From Pseudonocardia sp. DSM 110487 (GTDB taxonomy: Bacteria > Actinomycetota > Actinomycetes > Mycobacteriales > Pseudonocardiaceae): DNA of 64,000 nucleotides. Below, one piece after another: positions 25,363-31,620 of this stretch. The notes under the pieces are model-generated. The model worked only from the letters and a program-made list of their open reading frames with translations, was not told where the DNA came from and made no database searches. The position numbers were made by a program, and so were the translations under genes. The DNA lies in the NCBI RefSeq assembly GCF_019468565.1, contig NZ_CP080521.1, forward strand, positions 6,076,001 to 6,140,000. Direction: 5' to 3'. Every line of letters starts with the position of its first letter. Positions within the stretch are counted from its first letter, which is position 1.

Positions 25363-26217
25363 CTAGACACCGTCGAGGAACTCCAGGACGCGGGCGGGAG
25401 CCGTCTCCCGCGTCTGCTCGGCCACCGGGACGTCCCAGTACTGGACGCGGGGGAGGCACTCCTGCAGGTAGCGCGCCGCCGACGGGGCGTGCGACTCGTC
25501 CTGACCCGGGACGATCAGCGCCGGGATGTCCAGGCGCAGCAGGTCCTCCGGCTCCGCGCCCGGCACGGTGTCCCGGTCGAACATCAGGCGTGCCGTGCCG
25601 GTCACGATGTGGGCGTAGCGGTCGGCGTCCTGCTTCACGTACGCCTGCGCGAAGGCGGGATCGGCGCGGATCACGCTGTTCCAGGGGCCGACGCGCGGGT
25701 CGGCCGAGAAGCCGGCATCCGTCTCACCCACGAGCGCGACGACGCCGTCCAAGCCGTGCGCCTGCACGTGGGCGAGGTGCCGGGCGAACCGGTCCTGCTG
25801 CTTCAGCCGGTACTTGACCCCGCCGGCCGGCGAGAACAGCACCATGGACCGCACGCGGTCCGGATGGGCCACCGCCGTGGCAGCGGCTGTCGAGCAGCCG
25901 ACGCAGCCGCCCATGAGGTGGGCGCGTTCGATGCTCAGGTGGTCGAGCAACCCGATCGCCTGGGCGACGTAGTGGCTCCAGGACAGGCGTTCGATGCGCC
26001 CACCGGAACGGCCGGACTCGCGGCGGTCGAACGTGATGCACGTGTACTTCGCCGTGAGCCGTTCCAGCAGGTCGAGGCGGCGGTAGATCCCCACGGTCCG
26101 CCAGCTCTCGAGGGTGGAGTCGAAACCGCCCGGCGAGAACATGAGCAGCGGCGGACCGGACCCCGCCACCTCGTAGCGGGTCGGGATACCGTCGGCGACC
26201 GCGGTGGGCACGGTCAC
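25363..26217 (-). CDS. Alpha/beta hydrolase-fold protein with cysteine at the nucleophile position
   Basis: The chosen start is GTG at 26217 (VTVPTAVADGIPTRYEVAG), which overlaps the PanB-like stop by 4 bp, giving 284 residues. The fold is that of MhpC-like hydrolases: LLMFSPGGFDSTLESW for the oxyanion strand, then TCITFDRRESGRSGG. At the nucleophile elbow, LMGGCVGCS, Cys105 takes the place of the usual Ser. The acid-turn segment is PALIVPGQDESHAPS. The usual C-terminal catalytic His after strand 8 is not obvious (VPVAEQTRETAPARVL has none). It may hydrolyse an unusual ester or C-C bond, or be a non-hydrolytic member of the fold. Confidence 0.75.
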   Translation of the reverse strand: MTVPTAVADGIPTRYEVAGSGPPLLMFSPGGFDSTLESWRTVGIYRRLDLLERLTAKYTCITFDRRESGRSGGRIERLSWSHYVAQAIGLLDHLSIERAHLMGGCVGCSTAAATAVAHPDRVRSMVLFSPAGGVKYRLKQQDRFARHLAHVQAHGLDGVVALVGETDAGFSADPRVGPWNSVIRADPAFAQAYVKQDADRYAHIVTGTARLMFDRDTVPGAEPEDLLRLDIPALIVPGQDESHAPSAARYLQECLPRVQYWDVPVAEQTRETAPARVLEFLDGV

Positions 26218-27035
26218 CGCCCTCCGGGGAGTTGCCGGGCCTCGCGGACGTCGTCGGCGTATCGCGTGAGCGCGTCGAGGGTGGTCCGCGCGACGTTGGC
26301 GTAGGTGCCCGGCGGCTCGTCGATCGCCGTGTCGATCATCGACGCCGCATAGCCGATGGCGGCGTGCGCCATGCGCATCCGGCCGTCGAGCCACGGCCCG
26401 CCGCCGAACCCCCCGAGCACCGGGACCGAGGCGGCCTTCGCGACCGCCGCGCCGACCACCGGCCCCGAGTTGGTGAAGTTCAGCAGCACGGCGCCCGCCT
26501 CCTCGAGTCGCCGCGCCGTCTCGATCATCTCGCCGGTCAGCTCCTCCGGCACCCGGTCGGCCGCGGACGGCGTCCCGGAGTACTCGACGCCGTAGCGCAG
26601 GGCGGTCTGCGGCGTGATGCCGAACTGCGCGAACACCGGGATCCCGGCGCGGGTGATCGCCGCGACGGCGTCGAGGTGGTCCGCGGCACCGTCGACCTTC
26701 ACCAGGTCCACGCCCGCGTCCTTGACGAACCGGATCGCCGCGCGCACCGCCTCGGCTGGGCCCTCCTGGACCGGGCCGAACGGGAAGTCGGCGCTGACCA
26801 GTGCCTGCGAGACACCCCGGCGCACCGCCCGCGCCACGACGAGCATCTCGTCCATCGTGATCTCGAACGGGTTCGCGTGCCCCCAGAGGTTCACCCCGAC
26901 CGTGTCGCCCACGGAGACGATCTCCACGCCGGCGCGGTCGGCGATCCGGGCGATCTGGTAGTCCCACGCCACGACGCCGACGATCTTGCGGCCTTCGTCC
27001 TTCATCCGTTGAAGGCTCCGCAGTGTGGTCCTCAT
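26214..27035 (-). CDS. PanB-like (ketopantoate hydroxymethyltransferase family) barrel protein with altered active site
   Basis: The protein has 273 residues. Family features present: VSVGDTVGVNLWG (like VGDSLG of PanB), ITMDEMLVVARAVRRG, and SADFPFG (like ADMPF). The lysine motif is LVKVDGA where PanB has VKLEGG. The segment FAQFGITPQ lacks the His of HIGLTPQ. The Mg-binding Asp residues seem kept but the general-acid region differs. In this operon, between a hydrolase and a Rieske oxygenase, pantothenate synthesis is unlikely. An aldol or retro-aldol or other phosphoenolpyruvate-mutase-superfamily reaction on a ring-derived keto acid is more plausible. This is inference. Confidence 0.72.
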   Translation of the reverse strand: MRTTLRSLQRMKDEGRKIVGVVAWDYQIARIADRAGVEIVSVGDTVGVNLWGHANPFEITMDEMLVVARAVRRGVSQALVSADFPFGPVQEGPAEAVRAAIRFVKDAGVDLVKVDGAADHLDAVAAITRAGIPVFAQFGITPQTALRYGVEYSGTPSAADRVPEELTGEMIETARRLEEAGAVLLNFTNSGPVVGAAVAKAASVPVLGGFGGGPWLDGRMRMAHAAIGYAASMIDTAIDEPPGTYANVARTTLDALTRYADDVREARQLPGGR

Positions 27036-27082
27036 GCGCCCAAGCCCTTCATGCGCCCGAGCCCTTCATGCGCCCGAGCCCT
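27032..27082 (-). repeat. Three tandem 17-bp units that carry daisy-chained mini-ORFs
   Basis: On the reverse strand the unit AGGGCTYGGGCGCATGA occurs three times without gaps between the gene ending at 27083 and the PanB-like start at 27035. Each unit contains a Shine-Dalgarno-like AAGGG and ends in ATGA. Starting from the upstream gene's own stop (GCATGA), there are three 6-codon frames, Met-Lys-Gly-(Ser/Ser/Leu)-Gly-Ala. Each stop TGA overlaps the ATG of the next, and the last overlaps the ATG of the PanB-like gene. Confidence 0.85.
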
Positions 27083-27583
27083 TCATGCACGCAGGGCCGT
27101 GAGCAGTTCGACGACGTCGCTCTCGTCCGCGCCGGGGAGCAGGACCCGCGCGTGCGGCCGCAGGGCCGCGACGGCCCGGTCCGCGCCGTCGTCGTCGGAG
27201 ACGACGAGGCCCGCGGTCATGATGCTGCGCTGCCAGCAGGCCTTGCCGATCGTGTACGCGCAGTCCGCTCCCGCGTCGTCCGTCGCGATCATGACGACGA
27301 CGTCGGCACTGGCGAGCTCGTCGGCGAGCGTGGCGGGCCGGCCCTCGATCCCGCGCAGCGTGACGGTGCCGTCGGCAGGCTCGCAGACGTAGAACCGAGC
27401 GTTGGCCCACGGGAGCTCCGCGGTGTGGCCGACGACCTCCGCCGCGCCGTCGTCGAGGGCGATGATCCGCGGTGCCCGCGCGGGCGCGACCGGGCGCTGG
27501 ATGCGGTAGCGGGCCTCGGCCGCCGTCGCCGCACGGGCGCAGCTGCTCGGGAGGGTCGGATCGACGTAGGTTCGGGGGGCCAT
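27083..27583 (-). CDS. Protein of unknown function in the Rieske oxygenase operon
   Basis: The protein has 166 residues; ATG at 27583 lies 4 bp after the oxygenase stop. I do not recognise the family. An N-terminal proline- and alanine-rich stretch (1-40) precedes a compact alpha/beta region with hydrophobic strands (RIIALDDGAAEVVG, DVVVMIATDDAG, SIMTAGLVVSD and HARVLLPGADESDVVELLTAL). This pattern suggests a small Rossmann-like or flavodoxin-like domain. Because it is coupled to a PanB-like gene through the mini-ORF repeat, the two products may act together. No signal peptide or membrane helix is visible. Confidence 0.65.
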   Translation of the reverse strand: MAPRTYVDPTLPSSCARAATAAEARYRIQRPVAPARAPRIIALDDGAAEVVGHTAELPWANARFYVCEPADGTVTLRGIEGRPATLADELASADVVVMIATDDAGADCAYTIGKACWQRSIMTAGLVVSDDDGADRAVAALRPHARVLLPGADESDVVELLTALRA

Positions 27584-27587
27584 GCGC

Positions 27588-28874
27588 CTACACCGACGCG
27601 ATCGGCATGCCGGGGTTGACGCGCACCGCGTCCTTGCAGGAGTCCAGGAAGGCCTCGGCATGGGGCAGCACGACGGCCGCCGAGCGCACGCGGTGGTGCT
27701 CCGGGTCCACCCCTGGCGGGGTGGCGCCGTGGTCGCGCAGCGCGATCGCGGCCTTGCGCAGCTTCTGCCGCGCCTTGATGATCCCGGCGTCGGCGGGGAC
27801 GAGCCGCTCCTTGGTGCGGTCGGCGATCGGACCCATGCTCTCCTGCAGCGACGCGTCCTGGATCGCGATGCCCTTGATGCCCGAGTAGTACTCCCCCGCG
27901 CGCTGCTTCTCCCGGTCCATCAGGTAGTCGTTGTCGCGGTTGGCCACCGGGCGGTAGGTGCCGGGGATGTTCTCGCTGTGCACGCCGTGACCGTCGATCA
28001 TCGCCTGCCGCTCGGTGGCGGTGAGCGCGCGGACCGGGTGGTAGTCGAAGCTGTAGACCCAGCAGTTCTCGTCGTCGATCGGGATCCAGAAGTGCCCGTG
28101 GATCGGGTGGTCGCCCCGCGGGGGCACCATCGTGAACGACGGCATCACCCAGGGCGTGATCCGCCAGTAGTACTTGCCGTCCTCCGCGTTGCGCCGGGCC
28201 CCCACGAAGAGGCCGCCGTCCGAGTCGGCCACCTCGAAGAAGGGCTTCTTGTCGTTCTGGTTGTACTCGTTGCCCTTCGCGCCCCTGAACAGTGGATCGC
28301 TCTTCAGGCCGCCGGAGTGCAGGAACGTGACGTGGCTGGAGTCGATGCCGCCCTCGAAGGCCTGCAGCCAGTTGCACTGCTGCAGGCGTTTCGACGTGTA
28401 GGTCTGCTCCGGAGGCACGAGCGCGAACTCGAACTCCGGCAGCGGGGGTCGCTTCGCCGGGTCGCCCATGTACGTCCAGAGGATGTCGCCGATCTTCACC
28501 AGCGGGTACGCCGTGAGCTTGACGTTCCGGCAGAAGCTCGAGTTGTCCGCCTCCGACGGCACCTCCACGCACTGGCCGGTGACGTCGTACTTCCACCCGT
28601 GGTACGGGCAGCGCAGGCCGCCGTCCTCGTTGCGTCCGAACCACAGCGAGGCGCCGCGGTGGGCACAGAACTCGTCGATCAGGCCGTAGCGGCCGAGGCT
28701 GTCGCGGAAGGCGATGAGGCGCTCGGACAGCAGCTTGAGCCGCACCGGGGGACAGTCGTCGTCGGGGAGCTCCTCGGCGAGGCACGCCGGCATCCAGTAC
28801 TGCCGGAAGAGCTCCCCCATGGGCGTGCCCGGCCCCGTGCGGGTCAGCAGTTCGTTGATGTCCTGGCGAAGCAC
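27588..28874 (-). CDS. Rieske non-heme iron oxygenase, phthalate 4,5-dioxygenase type
   Basis: The protein has 428 residues. The Rieske [2Fe-2S] site is EFCAHRGASLWFGR followed by LRCPYHGWKYD (Cys-x-His, then Cys-x2-His). The mononuclear iron site is GGIDSSHVTFLH, the Asp-x2-His-x4-His pattern. The opening (ELLTRTGPGTPMGELFRQYWMP) follows the phthalate 4,5-dioxygenase/LigX group of single-subunit oxygenases. Such enzymes dihydroxylate or O-demethylate aromatic acids. It is preceded by its likely ferredoxin gene (29250-28927) and has its own palindrome at 28898. The products of the downstream genes may process its product. Confidence 0.9.
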   Translation of the reverse strand: MLRQDINELLTRTGPGTPMGELFRQYWMPACLAEELPDDDCPPVRLKLLSERLIAFRDSLGRYGLIDEFCAHRGASLWFGRNEDGGLRCPYHGWKYDVTGQCVEVPSEADNSSFCRNVKLTAYPLVKIGDILWTYMGDPAKRPPLPEFEFALVPPEQTYTSKRLQQCNWLQAFEGGIDSSHVTFLHSGGLKSDPLFRGAKGNEYNQNDKKPFFEVADSDGGLFVGARRNAEDGKYYWRITPWVMPSFTMVPPRGDHPIHGHFWIPIDDENCWVYSFDYHPVRALTATERQAMIDGHGVHSENIPGTYRPVANRDNDYLMDREKQRAGEYYSGIKGIAIQDASLQESMGPIADRTKERLVPADAGIIKARQKLRKAAIALRDHGATPPGVDPEHHRVRSAAVVLPHAEAFLDSCKDAVRVNPGMPIASV

Positions 28875-28897
28875 GAGCGTCTCCCCCTCCGGCGTGT

Positions 28898-28914
28898 GGA
28901 CTAACCGTTATACC
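28898..28914. promoter_or_regulatory. GntR-type 17-bp palindrome upstream of the Rieske oxygenase
   Basis: GGACTAACCGTTATACC matches the island consensus at 14 of 16 positions; the centre TAAC-C-GTTA is a perfect palindrome. It lies in the 52-bp gap between the ferredoxin stop and the oxygenase ATG. Confidence 0.65.
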
Positions 28915-28926
28915 TACCGCATGCCC

Positions 28927-29250
28927 TCACGGTTGCACAGGAGGCACATCGACCGTCAGCCCATCGAGGTCGGGAGTCACGGTGAGCTGACAGGAGAGCC
29001 GGCTCCCGTCCCGCCGCTCCGAGACCGCGAGGTCGAGGAGGTCCTCCTCCATGTCGCCGGGCAACCCGACCGCCGATGCGAACTCCTCGCGCACCCAGAC
29101 GTGACAGGTCGCGCACGACGCGTTGCCACCGCATTCGCCGACGATGCCCGGCACGCCGTTCTTGACCGCGGCCGCCATCACCGACTCACCGACCGGCGCA
29201 TCGACGGCGAACTCCTGACCGTCGTCGCCGATGTAGATCACCTTCGGCAC
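28927..29250 (-). CDS. [2Fe-2S] ferredoxin, adrenodoxin/putidaredoxin type
   Basis: The chosen start is GTG at 29250 (VPKVIYIGDDGQEF), with GGGAGG 10 bp upstream, giving 107 residues. Cluster ligands ECGGNASCATCHVW give Cys-x5-Cys-x2-Cys, and a fourth Cys follows in RLSCQL. This spacing is that of adrenodoxin-like ferredoxins rather than the plant-type domain usually fused to phthalate dioxygenase reductases. It would carry electrons from the FAD reductase at 19165-20424 to the Rieske oxygenase gene downstream. Confidence 0.92.
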   Translation of the reverse strand: MPKVIYIGDDGQEFAVDAPVGESVMAAAVKNGVPGIVGECGGNASCATCHVWVREEFASAVGLPGDMEEDLLDLAVSERRDGSRLSCQLTVTPDLDGLTVDVPPVQP

Positions 29251-29272
29251 GGTTGCGACGCCTCCCTGGCTT

Positions 29273-29289
29273 GGTCTGTCCATTAGACC
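29273..29289. promoter_or_regulatory. GntR-type 17-bp palindrome between ferredoxin and its regulator
   Basis: GGTCTGTCCATTAGACC matches the island consensus at 13 of 16 positions, with flanking T and A extending the arms to TGGTCT/AGACCA. It lies 23 bp upstream of the ferredoxin start and 96 bp upstream of the GntR gene transcribed the other way, so it may serve both the oxygenase operon and autoregulation. Confidence 0.65.
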
Positions 29290-29372
29290 ACGGGCCTCTT
29301 CCGAGGACCAGCGCCACGATTCGTGACGTTCGTGCCCGGCCGTGCCGCCGGGGCCCACTGTCCGTAAGGGCA

Positions 29373-29378
29373 TACAAT
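29373..29378 (+). promoter_or_regulatory. Candidate -10 element for a leaderless GntR transcript
   Basis: TACAAT differs from the TATAAT consensus at one base and ends 6 bp before the GTG at 29385. A transcript starting about 7 bp downstream would begin at or next to the start codon, as in the leaderless mRNAs common in actinomycetes. There is no Shine-Dalgarno sequence before this GTG. No good -35 is visible. Confidence 0.4.
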
Positions 29379-29384
29379 GCGTGA

Positions 29385-30155
29385 GTGACGAGGCCGGGAA
29401 CCACCTCCCCAGCAACGGATGGCGGCGCCGTGCCGAACAAGGGTGACCTGCTCAGCAGGGTGAGCGTCGGGCGCATTTCCGAGGTCATCGTCGATCAGGT
29501 CCGCTTGCTGATCCGCTCCGGGCAGCTCACTGCGGGTGACCGGCTGCCGAGCGAGCGGGAGCTGTGCGAGCGGTTCGGGGTCAGCCGCGTCACCGTGCGT
29601 GAAGCACTCCGCGTGCTCGAAGCCAACGGTCTCGTCGACATCCGCGTCGGCGCCCGTGGCGGCGCCTTCGTCACCGCACCCACCAGCCGCATGGTCGGCG
29701 AGGGCATCGCCGACCTCATCTCGCTGTCGAGCCTCTCCGCGCTCGAGGTCACCGAGGCGCGCATGGTTTTCGAGCTGGGCCTCGTGCCTCTCGTGTGCGA
29801 GCGCGCCACCGAGGAGGACATCGCGGCGCTGTACGAGATCTGCGACCGCAGCACCGCGGCGCTCCATTCCGACGACTACCCGCTCACCCTGTCCGCCGAG
29901 TGGCACAACCGGTTCGCCCGCAGCAGCCACAACCGCGCGATCGCGCTGCTCGCCGAGTCACTGCACGACCCGATGATCCGCTCGCTCCAGGAGGCGCGCT
30001 CCACCGAGCCGGCCCATGGCCGGCGCGGCGCCGAGGAGCACCGCGCCCTGGTCGACGCCGTCGCCGCGCGCGACGCGGAGCGCGCCACCGAGCTGATGCG
30101 GGTGCACCTCACGCGCACGGCATCCCGGGTGTCCGGCCCCGAGGACGCGAGCTGA
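29385..30155 (+). CDS. GntR-family regulator, FadR/FCD subfamily; probable regulator of the catabolic island
   Basis: The protein has 256 residues from GTG 29385; a shorter version from GTG 29430 is possible. The N-terminal winged helix is typical: DRLPSERELCERFGVSRVTVREALRVLEANGLVDIRVGARGGAFV. The C-terminal all-helical FCD domain has the metal and ligand residues spread as in FadR-like proteins (EARMVFELGLV, SAEWHNRF, EEHRALVDAVAARD). FCD regulators bind short palindromes and are usually released by an organic acid. It is the only GntR-type gene in the window and is next to a palindrome repeated across the island, so it is the best candidate for binding all of them. Confidence 0.88.
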   Translation: MTRPGTTSPATDGGAVPNKGDLLSRVSVGRISEVIVDQVRLLIRSGQLTAGDRLPSERELCERFGVSRVTVREALRVLEANGLVDIRVGARGGAFVTAPTSRMVGEGIADLISLSSLSALEVTEARMVFELGLVPLVCERATEEDIAALYEICDRSTAALHSDDYPLTLSAEWHNRFARSSHNRAIALLAESLHDPMIRSLQEARSTEPAHGRRGAEEHRALVDAVAARDAERATELMRVHLTRTASRVSGPEDAS

Positions 30156-31620
30156 AGATCAGCGACTTGATCGTCACCGGCACCGTGTTCGACGGGTACC
30201 GCACGCGGCCGATGTCGACGTAGTCGAAGTCGCGCAGCATCAATCCGTCGACCACGAGGACGTCCGTGGCGACGCCCAGCTCCTCGCACAGCAGCCGGCC
30301 CAGCGTCATGGCGACGTCGCCATCCAGCACCACGTACACGGGCCTGCCTTGCTCGATCCGCTCACCGAGCCCGTCACGCAGGCCGCAGGCGAAGGCGTGC
30401 AGGCGCTGGTAGCGCGGCCGCCCGCTCCACGACAGCGCGAGCGCGACGTCCCCGGCGTCGAGCGCGGCGAGGTGCCGGCGGATCGCGGACGCGACCGCGG
30501 CGCTGTCCACCACCTCGCCCAGCTCGTAGGCGGGGCGGGCCACCTGCAGGTTCCGGCGAGGCAGCAGGGCGTCGGGGTCGGAGATCCAGCAGGTGTTCCC
30601 GGACAGCTGCACGCTGTGCTCGGACGCGCCCAGCGCCGTGGCCCGGATGCACTCCCCCGCGGGCAGCAGCGGCCACGGCAGCGCGCCGGTGTCGACGCGG
30701 CGGCGCAGCGCCCGGCCGAGCGGATGCCCCAGGTCTCCGAACCGCGTCTCCTCGCGGCCGTAGACGTACTCCGCGACACCGCCGGAGAACATGAGGCCGT
30801 CGAGGCGGCTGAGGTCGCCCGGCGGGTCGGTGAGGAGGAAGGGCACCGCCGCCTGCCCGCCGGTGACGGCCGCGACGACCACGTCGGCCATCGCCTCCGC
30901 GACCTTCTCCAGCTCGTCGTCGCCCGCGCGGTCACCGACCTCGAACCCGTACCCGGCCCGCGCGGCGTGCGACCGGCCCGCCGGATCGAGGCGCACGATC
31001 GTGTCCACCCCGTCGACGACCACGAGCCTGCCGCCGACGTGTACCGCCGCGGTCGCGACGACCCGCCCTGCGTCCAGTACGGCGATCTTGGTCGTGCCGC
31101 CACCGACGTCGACCAGCAGGATGCGCGAGCCTGCGTCGTACGACGCCTGCGCCGCTCCGGACCCGTAGGCGGCGAGCATCGCCTCCATGTGGTGGCCCGC
31201 GGTGGCCGTCACCAGCGTGCCGCCGCGATCGGCCAGCACCGTCGCGATCGCCTCGGCGTTGCGGCGCAGCAGCGCCTCGCCGGTGAGGATCACGACGCCG
31301 GTGTCGACGTCGGCCGGGTCGACGCGGGCCTCGGCGTAGGCCGTGTCGATGATCGCGCCCAATGTCTCGGCGTCGATGTGGTCGTTCGCGTACGGCGTGA
31401 GCGTCACCGGCGACCGGTAGACCGTGTCGCGCCGGACCACGACGTAGCGGCTGGTCAGGTCCTCCCCGATGCGCCGCAGGTGCAGCCGGGAGAACACGAC
31501 CTGCGTGCCGGAGGAGCCGATGTCCATCCCCACGCTCGCCAGGACGACGTTGTCCTGCTGCCAGATCGGGTTGTCCTCGATCGGAGTCAGGGGGTCGTGG
31601 TCGTGGTGGTGCTCCCTCAC
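30109..31620 (-). CDS. EutA-like ASKHA-fold reactivase, without EutBC nearby
   Basis: The chosen start is GTG at 31620, which overlaps the cupin stop (GTGA), giving 503 residues against about 467 for E. coli EutA. After a His-rich tail (MREHHHDHD), phosphate-1 motif SVGMDIGSSGTQVVFSRL (about 29-46) and phosphate-2 motif LLVDVGGGTTKIAVLDAG (168-185) match EutA closely, as do VVILTGEAL and HVGGRL. EutA uses ATP to reactivate the B12 enzyme ethanolamine ammonia-lyase. No lyase, diol dehydratase, B12 gene or microcompartment gene is visible here. The 3' end overlaps the GntR 3' end by 47 bp on the opposite strand. It may reactivate an enzyme encoded elsewhere or a non-B12 enzyme of the island. 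Confidence 0.82.
   Translation of the reverse strand: MREHHHDHDPLTPIEDNPIWQQDNVVLASVGMDIGSSGTQVVFSRLHLRRIGEDLTSRYVVVRRDTVYRSPVTLTPYANDHIDAETLGAIIDTAYAEARVDPADVDTGVVILTGEALLRRNAEAIATVLADRGGTLVTATAGHHMEAMLAAYGSGAAQASYDAGSRILLVDVGGGTTKIAVLDAGRVVATAAVHVGGRLVVVDGVDTIVRLDPAGRSHAARAGYGFEVGDRAGDDELEKVAEAMADVVVAAVTGGQAAVPFLLTDPPGDLSRLDGLMFSGGVAEYVYGREETRFGDLGHPLGRALRRRVDTGALPWPLLPAGECIRATALGASEHSVQLSGNTCWISDPDALLPRRNLQVARPAYELGEVVDSAAVASAIRRHLAALDAGDVALALSWSGRPRYQRLHAFACGLRDGLGERIEQGRPVYVVLDGDVAMTLGRLLCEELGVATDVLVVDGLMLRDFDYVDIGRVRYPSNTVPVTIKSLIFSSRPRGRTPGMPCA

Noticed and set aside
26214..27035. Annotation as panB for pantothenate synthesis
   Set aside because: Two active-site segments differ from PanB, and no panC or panD genes are near. 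The gene is coupled to catabolic genes.
27032..27082. CRISPR or minisatellite array
   Set aside because: Units are 17 bp, directly adjacent without spacers and only three in number. The start/stop pattern explains them better as a translation junction.
30109..31620. Ethanolamine utilisation operon
   Set aside because: Only the reactivase-like gene is present; eutBC, eutQ/T and shell genes are absent from the whole window.
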